DNA of 64,000 bases from Flavobacterium johnsoniae (GTDB lineage: Bacteria > Bacteroidota > Bacteroidia > Flavobacteriales > Flavobacteriaceae): the NCBI RefSeq assembly GCF_001879205.1, contig NZ_MLFK01000005.1:310001-374000 (forward strand). Reading direction: 5' to 3'. Below are positions 35,433 to 43,481 of the stretch, one piece after another. Numbering within the stretch: position 1 is the stretch's first letter; every line of letters begins with the position of its first letter. The notes under the pieces are model-generated. The model saw nothing but the letters and a program-made list of their open reading frames with translations. It searched no databases and was not told the DNA's origin. Made by a program: the position numbers and the translations under genes.

Positions 35433-36629
35433 ATGTATAAAAATACGATGAAATCAGTTTTCGCCGCTTCAGCTTTTTTAGTTGGTGTGAGCAGCTGTTT
35501 TGCACAAGACGTTTTAGTAAATTCACTAAAGTTAAACGCGAGTGATAAAAGTAAAGAGAACTTCAAATTCACTGAAGTTGTAAACTTAGGAACAACATCT
35601 GTAAAAGCTCAGGGTTCATCTGGAACTTGCTGGAGTTATTCGACAAACTCTTTCTTAGAATCAGAAATGATTCGTTTAGGAAAACAGCCTGTTGAGTTGT
35701 CTCAAATTTATTCAGCAAGAAACGTGTATGTTGAAAAAGGAATTAATTACGTACGTATGCATGGTGCTGTTACTTTAGGTGATGGTGGTGCATTGCACGA
35801 TGTAATTAATATGTATAAAAAATACGGAACAGTGCCGAGAGAAGTTTACACAGGATTAAACTACGGAACTGATAAAAATAAATTTGGTGAAATGGCAGCT
35901 CTTATCGAAGGAGTTTTAGCAGCTGTTGTAAAAAATCCAAACGGAGAATTAACACCAAACTGGCAGAAAGCGTATGCTGCAGTTATTGATTCTTATTTAG
36001 GAAAAGTGCCTGAAAACTTTACATACAAAGGAAAAAATTATACTCCTCAATCTTTTGCTAAAGAAGTAGTAGGGATCAACCCTGATGAGTATATCGAAAT
36101 GTCATCATTTACAACGTCTCCATACTACCAAAAAACAACAATGATGGTACCGGACAACTGGTCATTTGATCAGGTTTACAATGTAAAAGTTAATGACATG
36201 ACTGATGTTATTGACAATGCATTGAAAAAGGGATATACTGTAGCTTGGGCAACTGACGTAAGTGAGAAAAGCTTTAGCTGGAAGAATGGTGTAGCTTATG
36301 TTCCAACAAAGAAATTTGACGACATGACTGCCGAAGAAAAAGCAGATATGTTCAACGGACCAAAAGCAGAACCAGAAATTACTCCGGAAATGCGTCAGGC
36401 TGCGTTTGATAATTACACTACTACAGACGACCACGGAATGCACATTATTGGTCTTGCAAAAGATCAAACCGGAAAAGAATATTATATCGTAAAAAATTCT
36501 TGGGGCGAAACAAACGACTACAAAGGTTTCTTATTCGTAACCAAAAATTTCGTAAAATATAAAACGACTGCCTTAATGGTAAACAAAGGAGGAATCCCTT
36601 CTGAAATTGCTAAGAAATTAGGAGTATAA
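35433..36629 (+). CDS. Secreted C1 family aminopeptidase (bleomycin hydrolase/PepC type)
   Basis: Papain-fold cysteine peptidase that trims peptides. Signal peptide residues 1-25 end CFAQ, so it acts in the periplasm or outside. Catalytic residues: Q60 of the oxyanion hole, C66 (SSGTCWSYST), H334 (DDHGMHIIGL) and N356 (VKNSWGET). The layout and 398-residue length resemble the PepC subfamily. ATG 35433 is used; ATG 35448 would also leave a signal peptide. It stands alone between two terminators. Confidence 0.9.
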   Translation: MYKNTMKSVFAASAFLVGVSSCFAQDVLVNSLKLNASDKSKENFKFTEVVNLGTTSVKAQGSSGTCWSYSTNSFLESEMIRLGKQPVELSQIYSARNVYVEKGINYVRMHGAVTLGDGGALHDVINMYKKYGTVPREVYTGLNYGTDKNKFGEMAALIEGVLAAVVKNPNGELTPNWQKAYAAVIDSYLGKVPENFTYKGKNYTPQSFAKEVVGINPDEYIEMSSFTTSPYYQKTTMMVPDNWSFDQVYNVKVNDMTDVIDNALKKGYTVAWATDVSEKSFSWKNGVAYVPTKKFDDMTAEEKADMFNGPKAEPEITPEMRQAAFDNYTTTDDHGMHIIGLAKDQTGKEYYIVKNSWGETNDYKGFLFVTKNFVKYKTTALMVNKGGIPSEIAKKLGV

Positions 36630-36657
36630 GTTTAGGTTAGTTTTTAAGAAAATAAGA

Positions 36658-36693
36658 AAGCGCTGCAATTTTTGAATTGCGGCGCTTTTTTTG
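36658..36693 (+). terminator. Terminator after the C1 peptidase gene
   Basis: AAAGCGCTGCAATT / AATTGCGGCGCTTT stem followed by a run of T. Confidence 0.87.
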
Positions 36694-36820
36694 TTTTCAA
36701 TAATAAAATTTGCAGTTAAACGTTTTTCCAGGCACTTTACAGTTAAAGTGAAAGTTAAATAACACAAAATCAGTATCTTTATAGGTGTTTTTAATGCAGT
36801 ATGAACTTTATAATAAAATC

Positions 36821-37519
36821 ATGAAAAGGTATGCAGCATATTTTACTATTATTTCCGGTATTTTTTCTTTCAGTTGTTTTGCACAGACCAACTATACTAT
36901 TATTGATGGTGACACCAAAGAAAAAACTTTAAAGTTTGATGACAAATCAGACGAAGATCTTGTCATTGATTCTTATCTCGTTGTAGAAGTAATCAATATG
37001 CCTTTTGGAAAAAGAACAACCAAATACGAAGTTTCTAAGCTGGATATGGTATATACAAACGATTTGGGGCCAAATAATACCAGAACCGTTACTCCAATAT
37101 ACAAAAAGAAAAAAGTACGGCGTGCAGGAGCAGTTTCGCCAAAAGAAATTGAGACAAATACTCAGTCTATTCAGCCGGTAGAAGTTGAGGTGGCAGCTCC
37201 GGCATACTCAGAAAAATTCGTAAAAGTAGATATTATAGAAACCTATACTAATGTTTTAGATAAAGGCTACAAATCTATAGATATGCTAAAAAAAGTAGCT
37301 GACAAGCATTATTTTGAAAGTGATTACGAAGCTTCAGCAAAATACTATTCAGATTTAATAAGTTTGGAACCAGATTTAGAAGAAGTCTATTATTTTAGGT
37401 ATGTTGAATCATTAAAAGCGATTAATCAAATGGATAAAGCAAATGAAGCAATGCTTTTGTATGAAAGTAAAAATATAGGCAACAATATAGCGAAGCATAA
37501 TAAAGTAGCGAGAAATTGA
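36821..37519 (+). CDS. Secreted protein with tetratricopeptide-like C-terminus
   Basis: Unrecognised 232-residue protein. ATG 36821 opens a signal peptide (KRYAAYFTIISGIFSFSCFAQ spread over 2-22). A beta-rich stretch follows (30-90), then a Lys/Arg patch KKKKVRR and a Pro/Val-rich linker. The C-terminal 90 residues look like one or two helical TPR-type repeats (ADKHYFESDYEASAKYYSDL, then LEEVYYFRYVESLKAINQ). It probably serves as a periplasmic interaction protein; it resembles the front part of flavobacterial OmpA-type proteins but lacks their peptidoglycan domain. Function unknown. Confidence 0.7.
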   Translation: MKRYAAYFTIISGIFSFSCFAQTNYTIIDGDTKEKTLKFDDKSDEDLVIDSYLVVEVINMPFGKRTTKYEVSKLDMVYTNDLGPNNTRTVTPIYKKKKVRRAGAVSPKEIETNTQSIQPVEVEVAAPAYSEKFVKVDIIETYTNVLDKGYKSIDMLKKVADKHYFESDYEASAKYYSDLISLEPDLEEVYYFRYVESLKAINQMDKANEAMLLYESKNIGNNIAKHNKVARN

Positions 37520-37538
37520 TTAAAAAAGACTCAGCTTT

Positions 37539-37626
37539 GTCACTTCCGACTGAAAGGAGAAATTACCTTTAAAGTATGTCTTCAGTCTTTATCGATTAAC
37601 TAATGCGATTTCTCCTTTCAGCTGAC
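37539..37626. repeat. Palindromic REP-like element
   Basis: CTGAAAGGAGAAATT (within 37539-37565) and ATTTCTCCTTTCAG (within 37603-37626) form a near-perfect long stem, with TGTCA/TGACA at the outer ends. The motif resembles a palindrome that is frequent in flavobacterial intergenic DNA. It lies between the secreted TPR-like gene and the tRNA-Asn pair. Confidence 0.65.
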
Positions 37627-37651
37627 ATATTAAACAGGAACTGGTACAAAT

Positions 37652-37684
37652 AAAAAAAGACGATCATTTGATCGTCTTTTTTTT
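37652..37684. terminator. Bidirectional terminator beside tRNA-Asn
   Basis: AAAAAAAGACGATCA / TGATCGTCTTTTTTT, a strong stem with A and T runs on both sides. It stops tRNA-Asn transcripts on the minus strand and could stop read-through from the plus strand. Confidence 0.87.
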
Positions 37685-37686
37685 AG

Positions 37687-37760
37687 CTCCCCCTCTTGGG
37701 CTCGAACCAAGGACCCTCTGATTAACAGTCAGATGCTCTAACCAACTGAGCTAAGGAGGA
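37687..37760 (-). tRNA. tRNA-Asn(GTT), downstream copy
   Basis: 74 bases on the minus strand fold as a standard cloverleaf: acceptor TCCTCCT with AGGGGGA, D-arm GCTCAGTTGGTTAGAGC, anticodon arm TCTGA-CTGTTAA-TCAGA giving GTT, T-arm CTTGG-TTCGAGC-CCAAG, discriminator G. CCA is not encoded. Confidence 0.96.
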
Positions 37761-37798
37761 ATCACCTTAAAGGTAAATATGTTTGCTAAAAAAAGTTG

Positions 37799-37872
37799 CT
37801 CCCCCTCTTGGGCTCGAACCAAGGACCCTCTGATTAACAGTCAGATGCTCTAACCAACTGAGCTAAGGAGGA
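37799..37872 (-). tRNA. tRNA-Asn(GTT), upstream copy
   Basis: Identical to the other copy, 38 bases away, and transcribed first. The pair shares one promoter and one terminator. Such tandem identical tRNAs usually raise dosage. Confidence 0.96.
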
Positions 37873-37896
37873 AGTTGTTGCTCTTTTTAGCGAGTG

Positions 37897-37926
37897 CAAA
37901 TATAATTGAATTTTTAGTTTCTCAAA
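37897..37926 (-). promoter_or_regulatory. Promoter of the tRNA-Asn pair (TTTG-N18-TATATTTG)
   Basis: Minus strand: TTTG (37926-37923), 18 bases, TATATTTG (37904-37897), about 25 bases before the first tRNA. Confidence 0.75.
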
Positions 37927-37955
37927 AACATTTTTGCACTTTTTATCAAATATTT

Positions 37956-39299
37956 TTACTTGCCTACAATTGCTTTGTAAATATCGTTTCCGTTAGCAAA
38001 CAAAAGCAGTGTGATAAGTAATACGAAACCAACCATTTGGGCGTTTTCTAAGAATTTGTCGCTCGGTTTTTTACCGCTGATCATTTCATACAATAAAAAC
38101 ATCACATGACCTCCGTCAAGTGCCGGAATTGGCAATAAATTCATAACTCCAAGCATAATCGACAATAAAGCGGTGATTGACCAAAATGTTTCCCAGCTCC
38201 AAAAACTTGGGAAAATGTTGTAAATCGCAGCAAAACCACCCACTTGTTTATAGGCTTTAGTTTCTGGATTAAAAATCATTTTTAATTGTTTTCCGTAACC
38301 TACTAATTGATCTTTTCCTTTTTCAAGTCCAACCGGAATAGATTCGAAGAAACCATATTCTTTTGTGCTTACTTTATAGTAGCCTAATTTTTCTAAAGAT
38401 TTAATATCTAAACCTCCAACACCAACGCCTAGTTTTCCATCTTTAGAAATATTTAAATTAACCGGAGTCTCTTTTAAATCACGCAAAACTACAGCGGGAA
38501 TTGTTTTTCCTTTATTAGCTTCTAAAATGACCTTTCCTTCATCATAATATTTTATTTTTTGACCGTTCAGGCTTACAAATAAATCTTTTGGCTTTAAAGC
38601 AGTATTTTTTGAGTCATCTAAAACTTTACCCACAACAAAAGGCATTCTGATGCCAACAAGTAATCCTTTTTCATGTTTCGATAATTGATCAACAAAATCT
38701 TTAGGAATTGTAATCGTCTGCTGCTGTCCGTTTCTTTCTACCAAAACTTGTTTCGACATAATGATATTCATGTTCATATCATTATCAAAATTCTCTACTT
38801 TTTTTCCATCAATAGAAATTATTTTGTCTCCGGTCTTAAAACCAGCGTTGATCATGGCAGGATTTTCAATAAAAACACCATCTTTTAGATCAGCATTGGC
38901 TACATAAGTATCACCATAAGCAAATGCCATTCCGATATAAATAATAAAAGCGAGAATAAAGTTTACGGTAACACCGCCCAGCATAATAATTAAACGCTGC
39001 CAAGCTGGTTTAGAACGAAATTCCCACGGCTGTGGCGGCAGAGCCATTTGTTCTTTGTCCATACTTTCGTCGATCATTCCGGAAATTTTTACATAACCTC
39101 CAAGCGGCAGCCATCCAATTCCGTATTCTGTTTCGCCAATTTTCTTTTTTAACAGCGAATATTTAACATCAAAAAATAAGTAAAATTTTTCAACTCTTGT
39201 TTTAAATAATTTTGCAGGAATAAAGTGTCCTAATTCGTGAAGAATAATAAGTAAAGATAAACTCAATAGAAATTGAGAGAGTTTGATAACTATATCCAT
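37956..39299 (-). CDS. rseP: RIP metalloprotease RseP
   Basis: Site-2 protease that cuts membrane proteins such as anti-sigma factors or signal-peptide remnants within the membrane. The zinc site HELGH is at 21-25 in the first membrane helix, and the third ligand lies in NLLPIPALDGGHVMF near residue 390. Two PDZ-like segments (GFKTGDKIISIDG, then about 210-290) lie between. Four membrane segments are visible, and 447 residues is normal. A -7 element TACTTTTG at 39335-39328 (minus strand) with a weak -33 lies 28 bases upstream. The ECF system at 14 kb could be a client; that is speculation. Confidence 0.94.
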   Translation of the reverse strand: MDIVIKLSQFLLSLSLLIILHELGHFIPAKLFKTRVEKFYLFFDVKYSLLKKKIGETEYGIGWLPLGGYVKISGMIDESMDKEQMALPPQPWEFRSKPAWQRLIIMLGGVTVNFILAFIIYIGMAFAYGDTYVANADLKDGVFIENPAMINAGFKTGDKIISIDGKKVENFDNDMNMNIIMSKQVLVERNGQQQTITIPKDFVDQLSKHEKGLLVGIRMPFVVGKVLDDSKNTALKPKDLFVSLNGQKIKYYDEGKVILEANKGKTIPAVVLRDLKETPVNLNISKDGKLGVGVGGLDIKSLEKLGYYKVSTKEYGFFESIPVGLEKGKDQLVGYGKQLKMIFNPETKAYKQVGGFAAIYNIFPSFWSWETFWSITALLSIMLGVMNLLPIPALDGGHVMFLLYEMISGKKPSDKFLENAQMVGFVLLITLLLFANGNDIYKAIVGK

Positions 39300-39379
39300 T
39301 TTGTATTTTTAGTTCGTATTTAACGCACAAAAGTAGCGTTTCTATTTTAATTTGACAGTGCAATATAATATATAAGGTT

Positions 39380-39409
39380 TTAAATGTTTGTTAATTAATA
39401 AACATTTAA
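39380..39409. promoter_or_regulatory. Operator-like palindrome upstream of the old yellow enzyme gene
   Basis: TTAAATGTTT and AAACATTTAA are perfect arms around GTTAATTAAT, itself nearly symmetric. It ends just before the predicted -33 region (TTTC about 39410, then TAACTTTA at 39434-39441), where a TetR- or MarR-like repressor could act. No regulator gene is adjacent. Confidence 0.45.
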
Positions 39410-39499
39410 ATTTCTCGTTTTAGCTAGATGGTGTAACTTTACTTTATTAAAAGGGCTGTCAATTCAATTGGTAGCACAAAATCATTAAAAGTTACAAAT

Positions 39500-40573
39500 A
39501 TGGCTTCAATATTATTTTCTCCCCTAACTTTAAAAAAACTTACCTTAAAAAATAGAATTTCAATCTCGCCCATGTGCCAGTATTCGGCCGTTGACGGATT
39601 TGCAAACGACTGGCATTTGGTTCATTTAGGAAGTCGTGCCACAGGAGGCGCCGCCTTAATTATTCAGGAAGCGACAGCAGTTTCTCCGGAAGCAAGGATT
39701 TCTCCCGTAGATTTAGGGATATGGAAAGATGAACACATCGAAAAGCTCAAACAAATTAACCAGTTTATTGTCTCTCAAAATTCTGTTCCCGGAATCCAGC
39801 TGGCACATGCCGGAAGAAAAGCAAGTGTTTCGGCTCCTTGGGAGGGAAATAAAAAATTAGATTTCGCTCAAGGCGGATGGCAGACTGTTGCTCCAAGTGC
39901 GATTCCATATCATGATGGAGAACCTTTTCTGCCGGAAGCTTTAGACAAAAACGGAATCCAAAAGGTGATTGCCGATTTTAAGGCAGCAACAAAAAGAGCC
40001 ATAGAAGCAGGATATAAAGTTGTCGAAATTCATGGTGCACATGGCTATTTGCTGCATCAGTTTTTATCGCCATTAACCAATACAAGAACCGATGAATATG
40101 GAGGAAGTTTTGAAAACCGAATTCGTTTTACATTAGAAATTCTTGATGCAGTTCAGTCAGAATGGCCTTCTGATTTGCCCTTATTTGTTAGAATTTCGGC
40201 AACAGACTGGGCAGACGGCGGATGGAACCCGGAAGAATCTGTAAAGCTTTCCAAAATATTAAAAGAGAAAGGAGTAGATTTAATCGATGTTTCTTCTGGA
40301 GGATTAGTTTCCCATCAAAAAATTGCAATTGGTCCGGGGTATCAGGTTCCTTTTGCAGAAAAAATAAAAAAAGAAGCGAATATTTTAACGGGAGCTGTTG
40401 GTTTAATTACTGAAGCCAGACAAGCCGAAGAAATTTTGAATAACAATCAGGCTGATTTAATTTTATTTGCAAGAGAATCGCTTAGAAATCCTAACTTGCC
40501 TTTAGATTTCGCCAAAGAATTAAATGACGATATTCAATGGCCAAAACAATACGAACGCGCTAAAATTAAATAA
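39500..40573 (+). CDS. NADH:flavin oxidoreductase, old yellow enzyme (YqjM/NamA type)
   Basis: FMN enzyme that reduces activated C=C bonds with NADPH. Residues typical of the YqjM branch are visible: C26 and Y28 in SPMCQYSA, the EIHGAHGYLLHQFLSP segment with the substrate-binding His pair, and NTRTDEYGGSFENR. It has 357 residues and no signal peptide. The natural substrate is unknown; quinones, enones and nitro compounds are typical. A gap with short direct words separates it from the oxidoreductase downstream. Confidence 0.9.
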   Translation: MASILFSPLTLKKLTLKNRISISPMCQYSAVDGFANDWHLVHLGSRATGGAALIIQEATAVSPEARISPVDLGIWKDEHIEKLKQINQFIVSQNSVPGIQLAHAGRKASVSAPWEGNKKLDFAQGGWQTVAPSAIPYHDGEPFLPEALDKNGIQKVIADFKAATKRAIEAGYKVVEIHGAHGYLLHQFLSPLTNTRTDEYGGSFENRIRFTLEILDAVQSEWPSDLPLFVRISATDWADGGWNPEESVKLSKILKEKGVDLIDVSSGGLVSHQKIAIGPGYQVPFAEKIKKEANILTGAVGLITEARQAEEILNNNQADLILFARESLRNPNLPLDFAKELNDDIQWPKQYERAKIK

Positions 40574-40578
40574 TATAT

Positions 40579-40688
40579 TAGCCACAGTTTCACATATTAA
40601 AAAAATACCATTAAGAATTACACTAATTTCCAGAAATGATTAATGGCGAAAGAAAAATCATTTTAATCTGTGAGATCTGTGGCAAAAA
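40579..40688. repeat. Intergenic palindromic repeat, ccacag/ctgtgg family
   Basis: TTAGCCACAGTTTCACA (40579 onward) faces AATCTGTGAGATCTGTGGC (to 40684). The gap between two enzyme genes consists of these words. Related words (aatctgtgtaaatctg) reappear near 63.45 kb. Confidence 0.5.
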
Positions 40689-40706
40689 ACTAAATACCAA
40701 ACTCAA

Positions 40707-41747
40707 ATGCAAAAAATAAAAACAGCACTATTATCATACGGAATGTCGGGAAAAGTTTTTCATGCTCCATTTTTAGATATTCATCCGGGGTTTGAATTAT
40801 TAGGTTCTTGGGAAAGAAGCAAAAAACTCATTCAGGAAGACTATCCATATGTAAAAAGTTACCCTTCAATTGACGAATTATTGGCAGATGATGTAGATTT
40901 AGTTATCGTAAATACACCTGTTGGAACGCATTATGAATATGCCAAAAAAGTATTGCTGGCAGGGAAACACGCTGTGGTGGAAAAAGCGTTTACAACCACA
41001 ACGGCAGAGGCACAAGAACTGGCGAAAATAGCAGAAGAAAAAGGATTAAAATTAGCCGTTTTTCAAAACAGAAGATGGGACAGTGATTTCAAAACCATTC
41101 AAAAAATAATTAACGATGGAGTTTTGGGAGATTTAGTAGAAGCCGAATTTCATTTCGACAGATATAACCCATTATTGAGTCCAAAAGCACATAAAGAAAC
41201 AGCAAATGATGGTGCAGGAGTCTTAAAGGATTTAGGGCCGCATATTATCGATCAGGCGGTTTGTTTATTTGGTTCTCCAAATTCTGTTTTTGCAGATATC
41301 AGAATTACAAGAGAAAATTCATTAGTTGATGACTGGATCGATTTATTGCTGATTTATAAAGATTTCAGAGTTCGTTTAAAAGCAGGTTTTTTTGTAAGAG
41401 AAGCTAATCCTGCCTATACCATTCACGGAAAAAAAGGTTCTTTCTTAAAACCCCGCGGAGATGTTCAGGAAGATGAATTAAAGATTGGCAAAAAACCAAA
41501 TTTAGAATCCTGGGGAACAGAATCTGAAGAGCTGAAAGGAATACTTCATACAGAAATCGATGGAAAAGTAATCCGAGAAAAAGTGCCGACACTTCAAGGA
41601 AATTACTTTTCTTTTTTTGACGGTGTTTACAATTCAATTACAAATAACATTACAGAACCGGTTACCGCTCAGGATGGCGTTAAAGTAATGCAGATTATCG
41701 ATGCTGCAATTGCAAGTAATGCGCAGCGTACTGTAATTAATTTATAG
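40707..41747 (+). CDS. Gfo/Idh/MocA family oxidoreductase
   Basis: NAD(P)-dependent sugar or polyol dehydrogenase. The N-terminal Rossmann fold begins IKTALLSYGMSGKVFHAPF, and the catalytic-lysine motif appears as VVEKAFTTTTAEAQEL near residue 91 (usual form EKP). The C-terminal alpha/beta domain includes EAEFHFDRYNP and GAGVLKDLGPHIIDQAV with the substrate-facing Asp/His. The GMSGKVFHAPFL start is typical of the YdgJ-like subgroup. It has 346 residues and is cytosolic. The substrate is not evident. Confidence 0.9.
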   Translation: MQKIKTALLSYGMSGKVFHAPFLDIHPGFELLGSWERSKKLIQEDYPYVKSYPSIDELLADDVDLVIVNTPVGTHYEYAKKVLLAGKHAVVEKAFTTTTAEAQELAKIAEEKGLKLAVFQNRRWDSDFKTIQKIINDGVLGDLVEAEFHFDRYNPLLSPKAHKETANDGAGVLKDLGPHIIDQAVCLFGSPNSVFADIRITRENSLVDDWIDLLLIYKDFRVRLKAGFFVREANPAYTIHGKKGSFLKPRGDVQEDELKIGKKPNLESWGTESEELKGILHTEIDGKVIREKVPTLQGNYFSFFDGVYNSITNNITEPVTAQDGVKVMQIIDAAIASNAQRTVINL

Positions 41748-41819
41748 TATTGTCTGCAAATTGAACGGATTAAACCAGTTTTAATACTGTGAAAAAAAAT
41801 TAGTCAAAATATACTTGTA

Positions 41820-41846
41820 GAGACGCACAATAGTGCGTCTTTTTTA
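41820..41846 (+). terminator. Terminator after the Gfo/Idh/MocA gene
   Basis: AGACGCAC / GTGCGTCT stem with a four-base loop and seven T. Confidence 0.85.
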
Positions 41847-42040
41847 TGTATTATTAGGAAGAAAAGAATCAAGGCAAAACAATATAAACTGTAAAATTTG
41901 TGGGCAAATCCATAAAAAACAGGGCTCAAACAACACAATTTATAAACAAATAACGTTGTAAATAAATGAACAATTTGTACCTTTAAGTAAATACGAAGGT
42001 TTTTTGTACTTTTATATTATAATCCCAAAAAGCATAGATT

Positions 42041-43258
42041 TTGATAAATTTCAATCCATTACAACTTTTTCAGACAAAAGGAAAAATCAAGAAAGTTTTT
42101 AGAGAAGCAAAAGCTTCGTATTTGAACCGAATTCGTTTTGCTGTCGGAATGTTTTATTTTGGAATGGGTTTGAGTTTTGCAACCTGGGCAAGCCGTATTC
42201 CGGATATCAAAACAGCTTTACATTTAACCGAAGGCGACTTGGGTTCTATACTTTTTGCCCTGCCAATGGGACAATTAATTATCATGCCGTTTTCAGGAAA
42301 AATGGTGACCAAATTTGGAAGTCATCGTGTTTTAATATTCTCTTTAATAATGTATGTTTTGAGTCTGGCAAATTTAGGTTTGGCAACAACAGCACTGCAG
42401 TTATCATTAGGTTTGTTTTTGTTTGGAATATTTGGAAATCTGGCCAATATTGCGGTAAACACCCAGGGAGTTTATACAGAAGTGCTTTTCAAAAAAACGA
42501 TAATGTCTTCTTTTCACGGAATGTGGAGTTTCGCAGGATTTACAGGCGCATTGGTAGGTCTGGGAATGCTGGCTTTAAATTTATCACCCTTGCATCATTT
42601 TTTAATCGTGGGAGTTGTGGTATTGTTAATGGTTGCTTTTAATTTTAAATTTTTGGTGAGAGCCAAAGAAAAAATTAAACATAAAACCGAAAAGAAAAAA
42701 ATATTTACAAAACCAGACAGTGCCTTGATCTGGCTTGGTGTAATTGGATTTTGCAGTATGGCCAGCGAAGGAGTAATGTTTGACTGGAGCGGTGTTTACT
42801 TTAAAGATATCGTACAGGCACCAGGGCCTTTGGTGATTTTAGGTTATACATCGTTTATGATCATGATGGCCGGAGGAAGATTTTTAGGAGACGGAATGAT
42901 TAATAAATTTGGCCGCGAACGCGTTATGCAAATCAGCGGTGTTATGATTTCTGCCGGACTATTTACGGCCGTTTTTCTTCCTTATATTATTCCGTGTACA
43001 ATTGCTTTTATGGCTGTTGGTTTAGGAGTTGCCACTATTGTTCCAACGGTCTACAGTATGGCGGGAAAAAATCCAACTGTACCACCGGGAGAGGCCTTAA
43101 CGATAGTTTCAAGTGTAAGTTTCTTAGGATTCTTAATGGGGCCGCCTGTAATTGGACATATCGCTCAAAACTTTGGACTTCAGTTTTCTTTTGCTTTTAT
43201 CGGAATCTTTGGGGTTTTAATCGCTTTTATGGTATCTAAAATTAGAACTACAGACTAA
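42041..43258 (+). CDS. MFS transporter, YbjJ-like
   Basis: Twelve-helix major facilitator, 405 residues if begun at TTG 42041. The first helix MFYFGMGLSFATWASRIPDI and the loop GRFLGDGMINKFGRERVM between helices 8 and 9 are typical of the fucose-permease/YbjJ branch. The start is uncertain: no ATG occurs before M37 (42149), which would cut into helix 1. TTG 42041 or TTG 42122 are the candidates. A -7-like TACTTTTA at 42008-42015 supports a start nearby. It probably exports or imports a small sugar-like or metabolite compound. Confidence 0.82.
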   Translation: MINFNPLQLFQTKGKIKKVFREAKASYLNRIRFAVGMFYFGMGLSFATWASRIPDIKTALHLTEGDLGSILFALPMGQLIIMPFSGKMVTKFGSHRVLIFSLIMYVLSLANLGLATTALQLSLGLFLFGIFGNLANIAVNTQGVYTEVLFKKTIMSSFHGMWSFAGFTGALVGLGMLALNLSPLHHFLIVGVVVLLMVAFNFKFLVRAKEKIKHKTEKKKIFTKPDSALIWLGVIGFCSMASEGVMFDWSGVYFKDIVQAPGPLVILGYTSFMIMMAGGRFLGDGMINKFGRERVMQISGVMISAGLFTAVFLPYIIPCTIAFMAVGLGVATIVPTVYSMAGKNPTVPPGEALTIVSSVSFLGFLMGPPVIGHIAQNFGLQFSFAFIGIFGVLIAFMVSKIRTTD

Positions 43259-43341
43259 ATTTTTGACCGCAATTTAAATGAATCAAACAGATTTGCATTG
43301 ATTTTTATATTTTAACATTGTATTTTTTTTGTAAGAATTTA

Positions 43342-43373
43342 TTTCTTTTTAAAATGTTTTTTATATACATTTG
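43342..43373 (+). promoter_or_regulatory. Promoter of the TonB receptor (TTTC-N20-TACATTTG)
   Basis: TTTC at 43342-43345, 20 bases, perfect -7 TACATTTG at 43366-43373. It gives a leader of about 100 bases. The TTTC -33 matches those of prs and sodA. Confidence 0.72.
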
Positions 43374-43481
43374 AACGTTGAGATGTTTGTCTCGTTAATA
43401 AGACTCTTTTCCAAAAACCAATTTTATCTTTTGAATAGGATTAATATCCGAAAACAATTTTCAAAGTAAATTGGAATTTTA

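Noticed and set aside
37687..37872. Tandem 112-base repeat as a mobile or CRISPR-like element
   Set aside because: Both units are complete tRNA-Asn genes with a shared promoter and terminator.
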